64,000 nt of DNA, taken from contig NC_068938.1 in assembly GCF_016801865.2 (NCBI RefSeq), positions 110,918,141 through 110,982,140 of the forward strand, read 5' to 3'. Shown piece by piece: positions 54,651 to 64,000 of the stretch (positions within the stretch are counted from its first letter, which is position 1; the number at the start of each line of letters is the position of its first letter). A program made the position numbers and the translations under genes. Origin of the DNA: Culex pipiens pallens (Eukaryota > Arthropoda > Insecta > Diptera > Culicidae). A model generated the notes under the pieces. The model made no database searches. It was not told the DNA's origin and worked only from the letters and a program-made list of their open reading frames with translations.

Positions 54651-57426
54651 TTAAACGAACACTTTAGCTATTGCATCGGCACCGGCACTAGCGATGTACG
54701 GCTTCGAGGGATGAAATGCAACGTCCAATATACTTTCGTCAAACTTTTTACGATGCGCGGTGATTTCCTGCACGCACGTCTTGTTGTCCATGTGCCACAG
54801 CCGGATGGAGCAGTCGTGCGATCCGGACAGCAGGTACAGTCCGTGGGCATCCACCGCCAGACTGGTGACCGCGTCCAGATGGGCCACCATCGAGTGGATC
54901 AGCGAACCGGTCGTGTTGTCCCAGAACCGGATGTGTCGATCCTCGTGGGCCGTAATCGTGATCGGGAGCGTCGGATGGCTGACGACCTTGTTGATGTGTT
55001 TGCCGACGTTGCCGGTCATCTCCTGGCTGGCCTCCAGCTTGACCACCTGGCGGCCAGTTTCCGTGTCGTAGATGATGCAGTGCGTACTGCTGTACGCGAC
55101 CACGATTCTGTCCGACTGGTCCCGTACAAAGTCTACCGACGTCGGAACACCTTCCGTTTCCGAAGTGAACGTCGTGTTCAGCTGTGGGATCTTCCCGGAC
55201 GGGGTCCACAGTTTGACGGTGCCGTCCGCCGAACAGGACACGAGGCTGTTTTTCGTGTGGTTGACGGCCAGGCCCCAGACGGCGTTGGTGTGTCCGTCCA
55301 GCGTACATTTCATCACCTCTGGGTCGTAGCTGTCGTACGGGTCAATGTTGGAGTTGGGCAGATTCCAGCAGTTGATGGCCCCGTCCAGGCCACCCGAGTA
55401 GCACTGCTCACCGGTCGCGGACATGGCCAGACACAGCACCGGTCCATTATGCGAACGGAACGTGTAGAGAGGCTCCACGTCGAGACTAGCGGACTTCTTG
55501 GCTGGCACGGTTTTCTGCAAGTTCCACAGCTTCAGGGTGTGGTCCTCCGAGGCAGTTATCAGCACTGGTTCCTGCGGGTGGAACGCCAACGCCCGGACAC
55601 CGTCAAAGTGCGACCGCAGCGTGTATTTGGCGTTCCAGGTCTTGCGGTACGGTTCCTTCGCGTTAGACACCTCGTACGTCGATTCCGCCTCATTGTTCAC
55701 GGTCAGCTGCGCTAGTTCGCCCAGCCCGAGCGAAGAATCGACCTCCTCGTCGTTGTTGATACCCGGTATCGTGGGATGACGCGGTATGGCGGGTTTGTTG
55801 TAACCTAAAAGTGGTCAGCAAAACCCGTCAGAATAGGCACTTTTTCCCACAGGGTCATTCCATCACTCGAGATCCCTTTCTCCTCAGATTGTGGCGATAC
55901 TTGTTCAAAAAGGCACTTTGGCGATCACGCGGTGTTCGTCCTGTATTAATTGGTTCAGAAATGTTGTGTTTTCAAATTAAAACTCAAAATCGATTGTTTC
56001 AAATTTCAACAAAACGACATTGCGTTTAACTTTACGTAGTAGGCTTGGCCATTGAAAAGAATGTTCCCGCTGAGAAATTTAACGCCCTTCGTCAGCCCGA
56101 TTTTNNNNNNNNNNNNNNNNNNNNNNNNNNNNNNNNNNNNNNNNNNNNNNNNNNNNNNNNNNNNNNNNNNNNNNNNNNNNNNNNNNNNNNNNNNNNNNNN
56201 NNNNTTCGTCAGCCCGATTTTGTTCAATTATCAGACTGATCAGGGCGTTACATTTCTCAAAGGGTTGCTGAGGCAATTAACAAATATCATTAAACTTCTA
56301 ATCATTAATAAAAAAAATACTGCAATAACTTTTGCTTGTTTATGATGGAAAGGTAGCTTATTAGGAGTTTTTTTTTTAATATGTTATAATCCAGAAAGTG
56401 TCAAAATGAACCTACTCAGGTATGAGTAAATGAGGCATTTGTCAGATTTGACTAAATATCAAACAAACAGTTTTGAAAAAAAATCTTTGTCATCATTGGC
56501 CTTTTTGGACAAGTTTCACCTCGGTCGGATCTTTTTTTTTCTGAAGGGTTCGATTCGATTTGAGATGGAATGACCCCCAGCTGTCAAAATCACTCAAAAA
56601 CGACGGATGGGAACACAACCGAACATGGACACGATTGGTCGGACGTACGGACGGAAGGGACGGAACACCAAACAAAGCAGAACAAGGCAGAACATCAACA
56701 ACAGAAGAACTCACCAACGAATATATCCCCTCCGTCCGATTTTCTGTTTTCTGACAAACTGTTGTCCTCACCTTCTGTCAGCAGATTCAGCTCGTTGATG
56801 ACCTCGTCAGCTTCTGCATCAACGTCATCTACGGGAGAGAAAGAAGCCAGATTAGTTCCGTATCGCCAAATCCGTCTGCTCCAAGTATCTTACCGTCATT
56901 CATGGTGACACTACCTCCTTTGGCTTTTCGCTTTGTCGTCTTCATGTCCGTCGTGTCGTCGCTGTCGCCGATTTCGTCCGACATGTCGTCCATGTCGTCC
57001 TCGGACATTTCCGAGTCGGCCTGGGCCAGAAACTCAAAGTTGGCGATGACGGCCGCCTCCGAGTCCAGGATCATCGCTTCCGTCATCGACGAGGGCTGGG
57101 ACTTTTTGGCCGGTGTTCGGCGTCCTGAAAAAGCGAGAGGGGAAATGAAGAAGAATTACAAAATCTATTCGCGATTCCGGCCGGCCACAGACCACCTTGT
57201 GACTCGCTAGCACGCTTGTTGGTTTCGCTACCGCCGTTGATGTTCGGGCTCACGTTCTCATTCTCCTGCTCGCAGTTGTTGTTCAGGCCCAGTAACGAGC
57301 GGACCCGGTTCGAGCGGATGTCAATGATTGTTTCGGTGTAGCCGATCTCCTGCAGATACTGGCGCAGCAGCTGCCGACCCTGCCGCCATGTTATGTTGGA
57401 CACGGAACTGTACGGAACCTCCGGAT
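54651..57426 (-). CDS. Cka: Striatin / Cka, C-terminal exons (5' end missing)
   Basis: Four in-frame exons: 57426-57196, 57124-56894, 56828-56772 and 55804-54651, about 556 residues. The first visible exon gives PEVPYSSVSNITWRQGR, then LLRQYLQEIGYTETIIDIRS, a conserved striatin region. An acidic linker (SEMSEDDMDDMSDEIGDSDD) follows, then a seven-bladed WD40 propeller (TLRSHFDGVRALAFHP; ITASEDHTLKLWNL; SCSADGTVKLW; GSHDCSIRLWHM; ending DAIAKVFV). Striatins are B-type subunits of PP2A in the STRIPAK complex; Drosophila Cka couples it to JNK/Hippo/Ras signalling. The N-terminal coiled-coil and caveolin-binding exons are not found up to 64000, so the gene is cut by the window or has a very long intron. 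The 100-N gap lies in its last intron. Confidence 0.95.
56062..56262. mobile_element. MITE family P copy spanning the assembly gap
   Basis: Left end CGCTGAGAAATTTAACGCCC and right end GGGCGTTACATTTCTCA are inverted repeats like those at 43019-43131. Confidence 0.6.
56105..56204. other. 100-N assembly gap
   Basis: Exactly 100 N. The 17 bases before it (56088-56104, TTCGTCAGCCCGATTTT) are repeated right after it (56205-56221). Confidence 0.99.
56263..56771. other. Remainder of Striatin last intron
   Basis: AT-rich repeat-like sequence up to the donor of the 57-nt exon. No gene. Confidence 0.5.
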
Positions 57427-57533
57427 CTGTAGATGGGAAGAATTGGCGTATTACTATTGGTTGATTTATTTGTTTAAACCTTATTTTAGGACATTTTAAA
57501 ACAATGGTTATCCAAAAAGCCGTGATACAACAT

Positions 57534-57900
57534 AAAGTCATCCCACATATTCGGAATACTTTTGTGATAATTTGTCAATAGCATGCCAAATGCATCTTTT
57601 CTGTAGGCCATACTAACAGTTCAATAGCGCGAAACTGCGTTTGTAAACAAGCAGTCTATCCCCTTCGATAGACTGCTTGTTTACAAACGCAGATTCGCCC
57701 TATTGAACTGTTACTATGGATTTTTAAGACCTTTATTTGGACATGATCTTGCTATATCACTAGTAAAGATGTTTTTTTAAACAAAAAACTGCATTTCAAG
57801 ACTATTTTATCCAGAACAACAAAACACTGCCTCCAAATTGCCTGTTCCATAATTGTGGGATGTTATTGTGCCTCCCACAAATGCGAGTTTGTTTTTTTTG
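57534..57900. mobile_element. MITE family S, truncated copy 3
   Basis: Starts AGTCATCCCACATATTCGG and follows family S to about GTGCCTCCCACAA (57870), without the right TIR. It is interrupted by the hairpin at 57615-57712. Confidence 0.75.
57615..57712. mobile_element. 98-bp hairpin MITE with ACT duplication
   Basis: AACAGTTCAATAG..GCGTTTGTAAACAAGCAGTC is mirrored by GACTGCTTGTTTACAAACGC..CTATTGAACTGTT. ACT flanks both sides (57612-57614 and 57713-57715). It is inserted within a family S MITE. Confidence 0.88.
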
Positions 57901-58548
57901 TTTGCCATAATGTAATAGCTCCTTTAGAAAACATCAATTCTCTAGTTTTATTTTTAAAGGTCTTATAAACATATGAAACAAAAAAGCTTATACTGCCCAT
58001 GTTCGCATAAATGTCCCATATGCAAAAACAGCAAGCTGAGAAAAACGCATTTGAAGTTTGTACCATACATAAGGCTACCGTCAGTGGGGGTGACATTGGG
58101 TCTGGGGGGTGAGATTAGGTCAAAGTGATTTTTTAAGGATTTCACCATTTCTCAGATTCTTCTCAATTAAACTGAATTCTGTTAAAAGGGTTGTGTAGGG
58201 GACATCTTAAGATGACTTCGCTGAAAAAATCTCGTTCCTACACGCAAACCTGGGGCTTATCAGACCAATCTCTGATAATCGTCTATCAGAGATTCTCTGA
58301 TAAACTTTTGGTTTGAGTTCATCAAAGAAAGCAACTTAAACGCACACATGAGCACAACATTGTATCGTACACGAGAATTCACCCCTAATTCATCCAAAGA
58401 TCGTTGCGCCCCTGGTGGCGGATATCGTTATAAGCCGTCATCTCAAACGGGGAGCGTTCAGCGATTATGTGAAAAGGGGCATCCAAAAATTACGTTACCC
58501 CAATAATTATTTGATAAATTTTACAAAATTGTTTTTGAATTGTTTAAA

Positions 58549-58612
58549 TGTCAAAATGTCAAAATGTCAAAATGTTAAAATGTCAAAATGTCAAAATGTC
58601 AAATTGTCAAAT
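58549..58612 (+). repeat. 8-bp tandem array (TGTCAAAA)n
   Basis: About eight units of ATGTCAAA with a few substitutions. Confidence 0.9.
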
Positions 58613-58857
58613 TTTATTTGTTTTCCTTTTTTCTATTTTCTGTTCAAAATTTTTAAATATTTTTTTATTAAATTATTCTTTCATTTTTATTAAATTTTCT
58701 ATTAATTTTTTTAGTAAATTTTTTATTATTTTTTTTATAAATTTTTTATTAAATTTTTGATTAAACTTTTTATTAATTTTTTATTATTTTTTTTATTAAA
58801 TTTTTTTTATTAAATTTTTTATATTTTTTTTACTACATTTTTTATTATTTTTTTATT
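58613..58857. repeat. Degenerate TTTTTTATTAAA-type array, left part
   Basis: Irregular T-rich units related to the array at 59345-59680, on the other side of the poly(G)-bearing element. Confidence 0.6.
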
Positions 58858-59345
58858 AGGCCGATGCAAATATTTAAAAAAGTTTTTGTCCCTCGGCCCT
58901 GGCCGTGGTCAAGGGGGGGGGGGGGGGGGCAAAAAAATATAAAAATATAAAAATTTAAATAACAAGCCATAGTCTTCAAATTTAAATGAAAAAAGTGTTT
59001 TAAAATGCATTTTACACTTGTTCAGTTGTTTTGCAATCATTAGTTTTCAAAAAATCTAAGATCTGACAAAAACAAAAATTGTATCGAAAAAAAAAGATTT
59101 TGCATCGAAAATTTTCAAAAAATCTTAAGATTTTTTAATAAACCCAAACATGCTAAAAATGATTTTAAACGCAGGAGAATGTATTTTAATTTGATTTCAG
59201 CTGGTTGCACTTGAATTTTTATTGAAATTTTGAAGTTTATTGTAAAAATATTTTTTTTGCCCCCTGATTTTTCGGGCCAATTTTGAAGGGGGGGGGGGGG
59301 GGGGGGGGTTAAAAAAAATTTTAAAAATATTTGTACCAGCCTTAA
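58858..59345. mobile_element. Poly(G)-bearing inverted element (~488 bp)
   Basis: Left end TTAGGCCGATGCAAATATTT and right end AAAATATTTGTACCAGCCTTAA-type (AAATATTTGTACCAGCCTTA) are imperfect inverted repeats. Inside are G runs at 58913-58929 (17) and 59288-59308 (21). AAGGCTGGTACAAAT also occurs at 33175. The surrounding T-rich array continues on both sides. Confidence 0.55.
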
Positions 59346-59780
59346 ATTTTTAATTAAATTTTTTATTAAATTTTTTATTAAATTTTTTATTAAATTTTTT
59401 ATTAAATTTTTTATTAAATTTTTCATTAAATTTTTTATTAAATTTTTTATTAAATTTTTTATTAAATTTTTTATTAAATTTTTTATTAAATTTTTTATTA
59501 AATTTAATTTTTGATTGAATTTTTTATTAAATTTTTTATTAATTTTTTTATTAAATCTTTTATTAAATTTTTTATTAAATTTTTTATCAAATTTTTTATT
59601 AAATTTTTTATTAAAATTTTTATTAAAATTTTTAATAATTTAAAAAAAAAAATTATAAAATTTTTTATAAAATTTTTTTGTTAAATTTTTTATTAATTTT
59701 TTTTTATTGAATTTTCAATTAATTTTTTTACTAAATTTTTTATTATTTTTTTTATTAAACTTGTTATAAAATTATTCATT
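59345..59780 (+). repeat. 12-bp tandem array (TTTTTTATTAAA)n
   Basis: More than twenty units of TTTTTTATTAAA, regular from 59345 to ~59620 and then degenerate. Its minus strand reads NLIK repeats, which are not a real protein. Confidence 0.92.
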
Positions 59781-60065
59781 AATTTTTTTATTGTCTGTTT
59801 TTTAATGTTTCATTCAATTTCTCATTTTATTTGTTATGTCATTAGAATTTTCTTTTAAACATTTAATCAATTAACCATTTAAACATTTAAAAATTTTCAG
59901 TTCAAACCTTTTTTTAAATATTTCATGAACACACAAGGGTTAATGTCGTTGACAGCTGAGGGTTAAGAATTTGCCTAAGAACCGAACTGTCAAATGTTTT
60001 CCATCTCGTGGAAATTGTTCGATTCGTTGTGTGTATAAGCAACGAAACGAATAGCTGATTTCAAA

Positions 60066-60531
60066 ATGAATTTGCGCTTTTTACCCGAACCTGAACCCAC
60101 AAAAGGTATTCAGTTACGACGGGGCTGCTTGCCAACGATGCCAACGATAATATTTTCGGTAAGTTCTTTCATAAAAACGAATTTTCCTAATGCTAAAGTG
60201 AATTGTTTCTGCGGTTCTTCCAGCACATCAGGAGCTGCGAGACGGTTCTCAGGTTGACACCGATGTCATGCTGATGACCGCTTCCAACCGATGAAGGATC
60301 TAATCATTCCGGCAGCTAGTTAAGGTAAGTTTTAGAACCAACAAACAGAAATAAAATACTGACATCCTTTTATTCCAGTTCCAGAATCATTTCCAAGCCG
60401 GAACGGAACCGGTCTCATAAAACATGGCAAATCTTGCCAAAGACACCATCCGACGGAACCTGCCGGAGTCGCTGCATGCCAGCCGCATGGTTAAAAAATG
60501 TTGTAGTTTTCCACATCATTAATGAAATAAA
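60066..60531 (+). pseudogene. Intron-containing mini-gene inside a TIR element
   Basis: ATG at 60066 opens a 31-codon exon (MNLRFLPEPEPTKGIQ..) ending at a strong donor TCG|GTAAGT (60159). An acceptor TTCTTCCAG ends at 60224, and the joined frame stops at 60273 (47 aa in all). A second donor/acceptor pair, TTAAG|GTAAGT near 60324 and TTTTATTCCAG near 60379, and AATAAA at 60526-60531 follow. The splice signals and less AT-biased exons contrast with the surrounding arrays. I do not recognise the product; it looks like a captured, possibly decayed host gene. Confidence 0.5.
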
Positions 60532-60580
60532 CTTTTTCCTTGCTTTTTATTTGAAAAAAGTGTGTGTGTGCATTCAGTAA

Positions 60581-60711
60581 ATAGAGTTATCTAAGCCCGA
60601 GCTCACGCACACCAGCACCCCATTTGTTTTGCTGGCGGGTACAAAATTTAACCTCAATCTTTTTCGTGTACGTACACGCAATACATGCGCACGTAGATAA
60701 CTCTATTGCCT
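60581..60711. repeat. ~130-bp inverted repeat
   Basis: AATAGAGTTATCTA (~60581) and TAGATAACTCTATT (~60697) are inverted around a GC-richer centre with CACGCACACC and GTACGTACACGC. Confidence 0.6.
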
Positions 60712-61624
60712 TCCGAGATGACAGTTATTTACAGGCTGGAGTCACGCGCGACGAAAGCGCTGCCCAAGCGGTGAGATTTGGAACTAAAATTCATTTTTGC
60801 ATGTACACCAATACTATCAAAAAATATGGTGAATGTGAGTGCACAATACATAGAGAGAAACGTCAAAACCGAGGCGAATGAATTTGACCGATTTTGACAG
60901 AGATCTCTGATAAAGATTTGACGGAGAATTCTCTGATAGAGACGCTCTATCAGAGAATTTCTGATAAATTTACCGAGAATTTCGGCGAATTTGACCGAAG
61001 TCTAGGTTGCGTGTAGAACAAATCCTGTTATTTTGACAGCTGTCTAAAATTGAGGTACGTTTTTGGCCAAAAATGACCTCTTGAAAAATCATTTTTCTAA
61101 ATTTTTTGTTGGAATTGATCAAAAAGTACCCAAATGTTTGAAAATCTCTACTTCAAATATTTTAGCATGTCAATACGATTCCCTTGAACAAGAAACACTG
61201 TTGGATGACTTGTTTTTATCATATCTTTGTATTTGAGCATCATTTTAGTTTCATTTGACCCAATGTCACCCCCTCTAAGGGGTGAGATTGGGCCAATTTT
61301 CAAACTATTGGCATTTAAGGTAGTGTTCATCAAAATCCACCATATTTTGGGAAAATGTTAGTAAACTATCTAAGAACAAATCTACGTTGGAAGATTTTCG
61401 ATGTTATTTGAATTGTTTTTGTTATTAAGTAATTACGAGAGGTGTATCGTTTTTTGACCCATAGTCACCCCCACTGACGGTACGTGTTAAGTTTTCGTGA
61501 AAAAACTGGATTTCCTCCTGATTTCTAGAACAAAGTACTGGATGTTATAGGATTTTCTGAAAGAGCTTAACTCAACTCAAAAACTATTAAAATTCATTTG
61601 GGACATTTATGCGATCATGGGCAG

Positions 61625-61887
61625 TATAGGTCCTTTAAAAAAACTCTAGATGTTTCCTATTTCTTTGTCTTTATGATGCTGTATCTCAGGAACCAGAGGT
61701 CGAATTTTACACGCCTTTTAGACAATTTTATAGCATATTTTCTGAAAAATGTCAGAACTGGGCTCTCATGGTCACTATTTTTAAAAATCGAAAAACTACA
61801 AATATTTGATTGAAATCAAACGTTCAGAGGCTATATCTTGAAAACGAGGAACTTTTTAAAAAATCTAAAGGAACTATAGTACTAAAT
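61625..61887. other. Repeat-like spacer and target site
   Basis: No gene. It ends with the left target duplication AGGAACTATAGTACTAAAT (61869-61887) of the retroposon. Confidence 0.6.
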
Positions 61888-63183
61888 TCGCAATTCGCAA
61901 TTTTCAGTGTAAGAACGGGCCTTGACCGATCTTATGCACCAGGTTCCCGACGAACACGCACTGCCCTTACACCTACATCTCACCCTTGCTCTGAGTCAGT
62001 ACGAGCAGCACGCTAGAACACGCTTTGAGTGTTCGTGCCAGGCATGCACACCTTCTTTTCCGGTTACGCATTTTAACTCGGCCGGGGGTGGTACATTACG
62101 TAGGGTTTGATGTAAGTATAAGCGCCTAACCATTTAAAGTGTGCCTATCAACTTTCTTTAAAGCAAAAACTGTTTTATTTTTAGTTTGAATTCAAAAATT
62201 AGTTGTTGAGTCGTGTTTATCTGTTGCTATTTCTTTTGTCGCGGTGTTTTGTTACAATGTTTTGGTCCTAAGCATCTTAGAAAAGTTTTTCAAAAGTACA
62301 ATAGTAATATTTGTGTTAATCCTTTAATCATTCCATAAATTGAGCAAGGGCTCGAACCTCACTTGCTTAAGAAAAAGGTGAAGTTTCAAAACAATGGACA
62401 GTGAAGGAAACATACTTTGTAAAGTATCAATAGTAAAAGGAAGATAGTAATTTATGAAGTAGATATAGAAATTAACAATAGTTAATAAAAAGAGGTAACA
62501 AACAAGCTTAGATTATTGTTATGATGGGCAATTTACAGGGAAGATGAAAAATTATTCAAATAGATACATAAAGAAAAGGCACATGATAAACAAAATTGAC
62601 ATCGCTGCCAAATTAAGGGAAAGCAGATAGTTTGTTACAGCAGCATCAATTGGTAAAATAGAGTGGAAAAGCGTTGAGAAATAAGAGAATCAAATACGTA
62701 AAATCGAAATCAAATGGAGGATAGTAAACAGAAGCCGTTTTAGAAAAACAGTGAAACAAAATAAACAGAAGATAGCTGTTAGCTGAAATGGAAAAAAGAG
62801 AAACCCCGTTCTGCGATGCTCAGGTACATCCACAGCAGTTGACTCAACATACTGCGAATCAAAACAATACCGTCTACAATCACAAATTACTTCCCTTTCC
62901 CACATTGACGCGCCCCTTTCTTCTAGCCGTCTCTACTCTGACCCTCGCTGGTCAAAGGTTTACGAGTCGTTTCCACAGGCCACCAGCTAGGTTACACCTT
63001 GTCATCATGATGACTAAACCAAGCCAACGTGGAGGTAAGAAAATAGGACACTTGCAAGGAACCAGAGCCATGCTGTTTTGTCCAAACAGCACTACGGATG
63101 TAGTTGGGCTCTTTCCGGGATGTTCCTCGCCTAGGTGTGTCAACCGACGAGTATCATCAGTATCATGTGCACCCTTGGCCTGC
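61888..63183 (-). mobile_element. Noncoding ~1.3-kb retroposon, family G, copy 2
   Basis: Inverted relative to 33273-34620. Its 5' end (GCAGGCCAAGG on minus) is at 63183 and its 3' tail (ATTGCGAATTGCGA on minus) at 61888. The 19-bp duplication AGGAACTATAGTACTAAAT lies at 61869-61887 and 63184-63202. Shared internal landmarks include CGTGTTCTAGCGTGCTGCTC-type sequence and GTTGAGTCAACTGCTGTGGA on the minus strand. Confidence 0.87.
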
Positions 63184-63202
63184 AGGAACTATAGTACTAA
63201 AT

Positions 63203-64000
63203 GAGGTCAAAAAAAAAAAAATTTATGCATGAAATTTAGTTTTTTTTTTTCAAAAAATCATAACTCGGTGGCAAAATGTTAGACCATACTTCTCTATGGC
63301 TCAAGAGTTGCGGTTTTTAGCCCCCTAAACATATAAAAATTTCGAATTTACCAATTTTAGGAAAATTGAGTTTTTGTGAAAAAAAGTTGCTTGTTTGAGC
63401 AAAAAAATTGATGAATTAGCCAATTGTTTTACAAAGATCAGCAAAATCAAACTAGAAAAATCTAAAGCACAAAAAGCCAAATCAGCTGATTTGGCGATTA
63501 ATATTTTCGAAAAATATTTTCAGACAAAGGCTCTTTGGTCCCGAGACCATCAAAAGAGCATTTTAAGTTTTCATTTGACCTTTTCAAATGTTAGGCTTGA
63601 TTTTTGAAACTTCTAACTATTGTGTCTTAAAAGCCAAATGGCAATTTTTCGGACAACCCTAACACGGCGTAGGGTCGGGTCTAATTATTTCGGCCAAGGA
63701 ACCCCCAGAAACGGAGAATTTTTTTTTTCGAATCGTGCTGTTTTCGTGGGGAATTGCTATATACAAGTTTGACTGCAAGCACATAATGGAAAGGCTTTGA
63801 GATCCTGCGATAACCAAATTAACAAAAATGGCCTACGATGACATGTTTACAAAGGTCTGTTGATATCAGGGAGGGTCGGATACAACCGACTACTTAATTG
63901 GCATGAAATTGGCATAAACACACCAAATTATTCTTAATTATTTGAATGCAAATCTCGATGTTATATTATTTTGTAGAATCTTACATTTAGATATCAAAAT
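63203..64000. other. Repeat-like right edge
   Basis: AT-rich interspersed-repeat-style DNA. No gene, and no striatin N-terminal exon, is seen. Confidence 0.45.

Larger units (their letters stand above)
58241..61013. mobile_element. Third-level nested TIR element (2773 bp)
   Basis: Ends CACGCAAACCT and AGGTTGCGTG, flanked by TA (58239-58240 and 61014-61015). Subterminal TCTCTGATAA/TTATCAGAGA motifs recur at both ends (58272-58303 and 60902-60965). It contains AT-rich arrays, a poly(G)-bearing element and an intron-containing mini-gene. Confidence 0.8.
58078..61480. mobile_element. TA-flanked TIR element (3403 bp with nested insert)
   Basis: Ends CCGTCAGTGGGGGTGACATT and GTCACCCCCACTGACGG, flanked by TA (58076-58077 and 61481-61482). 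The empty site GGCTACGTG is present at ~51836-51844 in the intact family T copy. It is interrupted by the element at 58241-61013; without that it is about 630 bp. Confidence 0.88.
57993..61624. mobile_element. MITE family T, copy split by a nested insertion
   Basis: Left part 57993-58077 begins CTGCCCATGTTCGCATAAAT; right part 61481-61624 ends GCGATCATGGGCAG, with TA on both sides. Removing the 3403-bp insert and one TA restores a ~227-bp element matching 51763-52012. Confidence 0.88.

Noticed and set aside
54567..55715. 382-codon plus-strand frame
   Set aside because: Antisense shadow of the Striatin WD40 exon; no domain and Arg/Val/His-rich.
59115..59426. 103-codon minus-strand frame with NLIK repeats
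   Set aside because: Translation of the TTTTTTATTAAA array; not a protein.
57427..64000. Missing N-terminal exons of Striatin
   Set aside because: I looked on the minus strand for the coiled-coil/caveolin-binding start of the family and found none, so I do not extend the gene here.

Overview
This is eukaryotic DNA, most likely from a culicine mosquito (Culex-like). The evidence is intron-split dipteran-type genes with short GT-AG introns, arthropod-style proteins (LEDGF/JASPer, Cullin-1, SCO1, Syntaxin-5, TMEM147, Striatin/Cka), AT-rich spacers and a very dense, nested load of MITEs, tRNA-derived SINEs, LINE, Penelope, copia and hAT debris. The species is an inference. There is one 100-N assembly gap (56105-56204).

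Host genes, left to right: a LEDGF/JASPer-type PWWP + integrase-binding-domain protein (minus, nine exons, 4161-15689); Cullin-1 (plus, nine coding exons, 23172-31746); SCO1 (plus, 36734-37595), convergent with Syntaxin-5 (minus, 37785-39197); TMEM147 (plus, 44439-45279); and the C-terminal part of Striatin/Cka (minus, 54651-57426; its 5' exons are not visible and probably lie beyond the right edge). All splice junctions I give keep the reading frame. They are housekeeping genes of unrelated pathways (chromatin reading, SCF ubiquitin ligation, cytochrome-oxidase copper loading, ER-Golgi fusion, ER translocon, STRIPAK signalling), not an operon-like unit.

Mobile DNA fills introns and spacers. 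The 9.4-kb third intron of the LEDGF-like gene holds a copia remnant, a SINE, a LINE with an intact 1179-codon frame whose 5' end is joined to an inverted gag fragment, and a decayed Penelope-like element. The Cullin-1 leader region holds a 141-bp satellite of about nine units with no in-unit stops; its 5.6-kb second intron holds an ORF1-only Jockey-type element, SINEs and a hAT remnant.

The right third is the most unusual part. A 1327-bp near-perfect palindrome (48410-49736) with an 8-bp target duplication sits inside an older repeat, whose uninterrupted inverted copy lies at 51668-52275 and serves as an empty-site reference. At 57993-61624 three TA-duplicating elements are nested in one another, again with an empty-site reference in the window (51840). 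Two TIR elements (43179-44198 and 58241-61013) carry small exon-intron-polyA cassettes that look like captured host gene pieces. Two copies of a noncoding ~1.3-kb retroposon (33273-34620 and 61888-63183) are bounded by 22- and 19-bp target duplications and are a candidate undescribed family.
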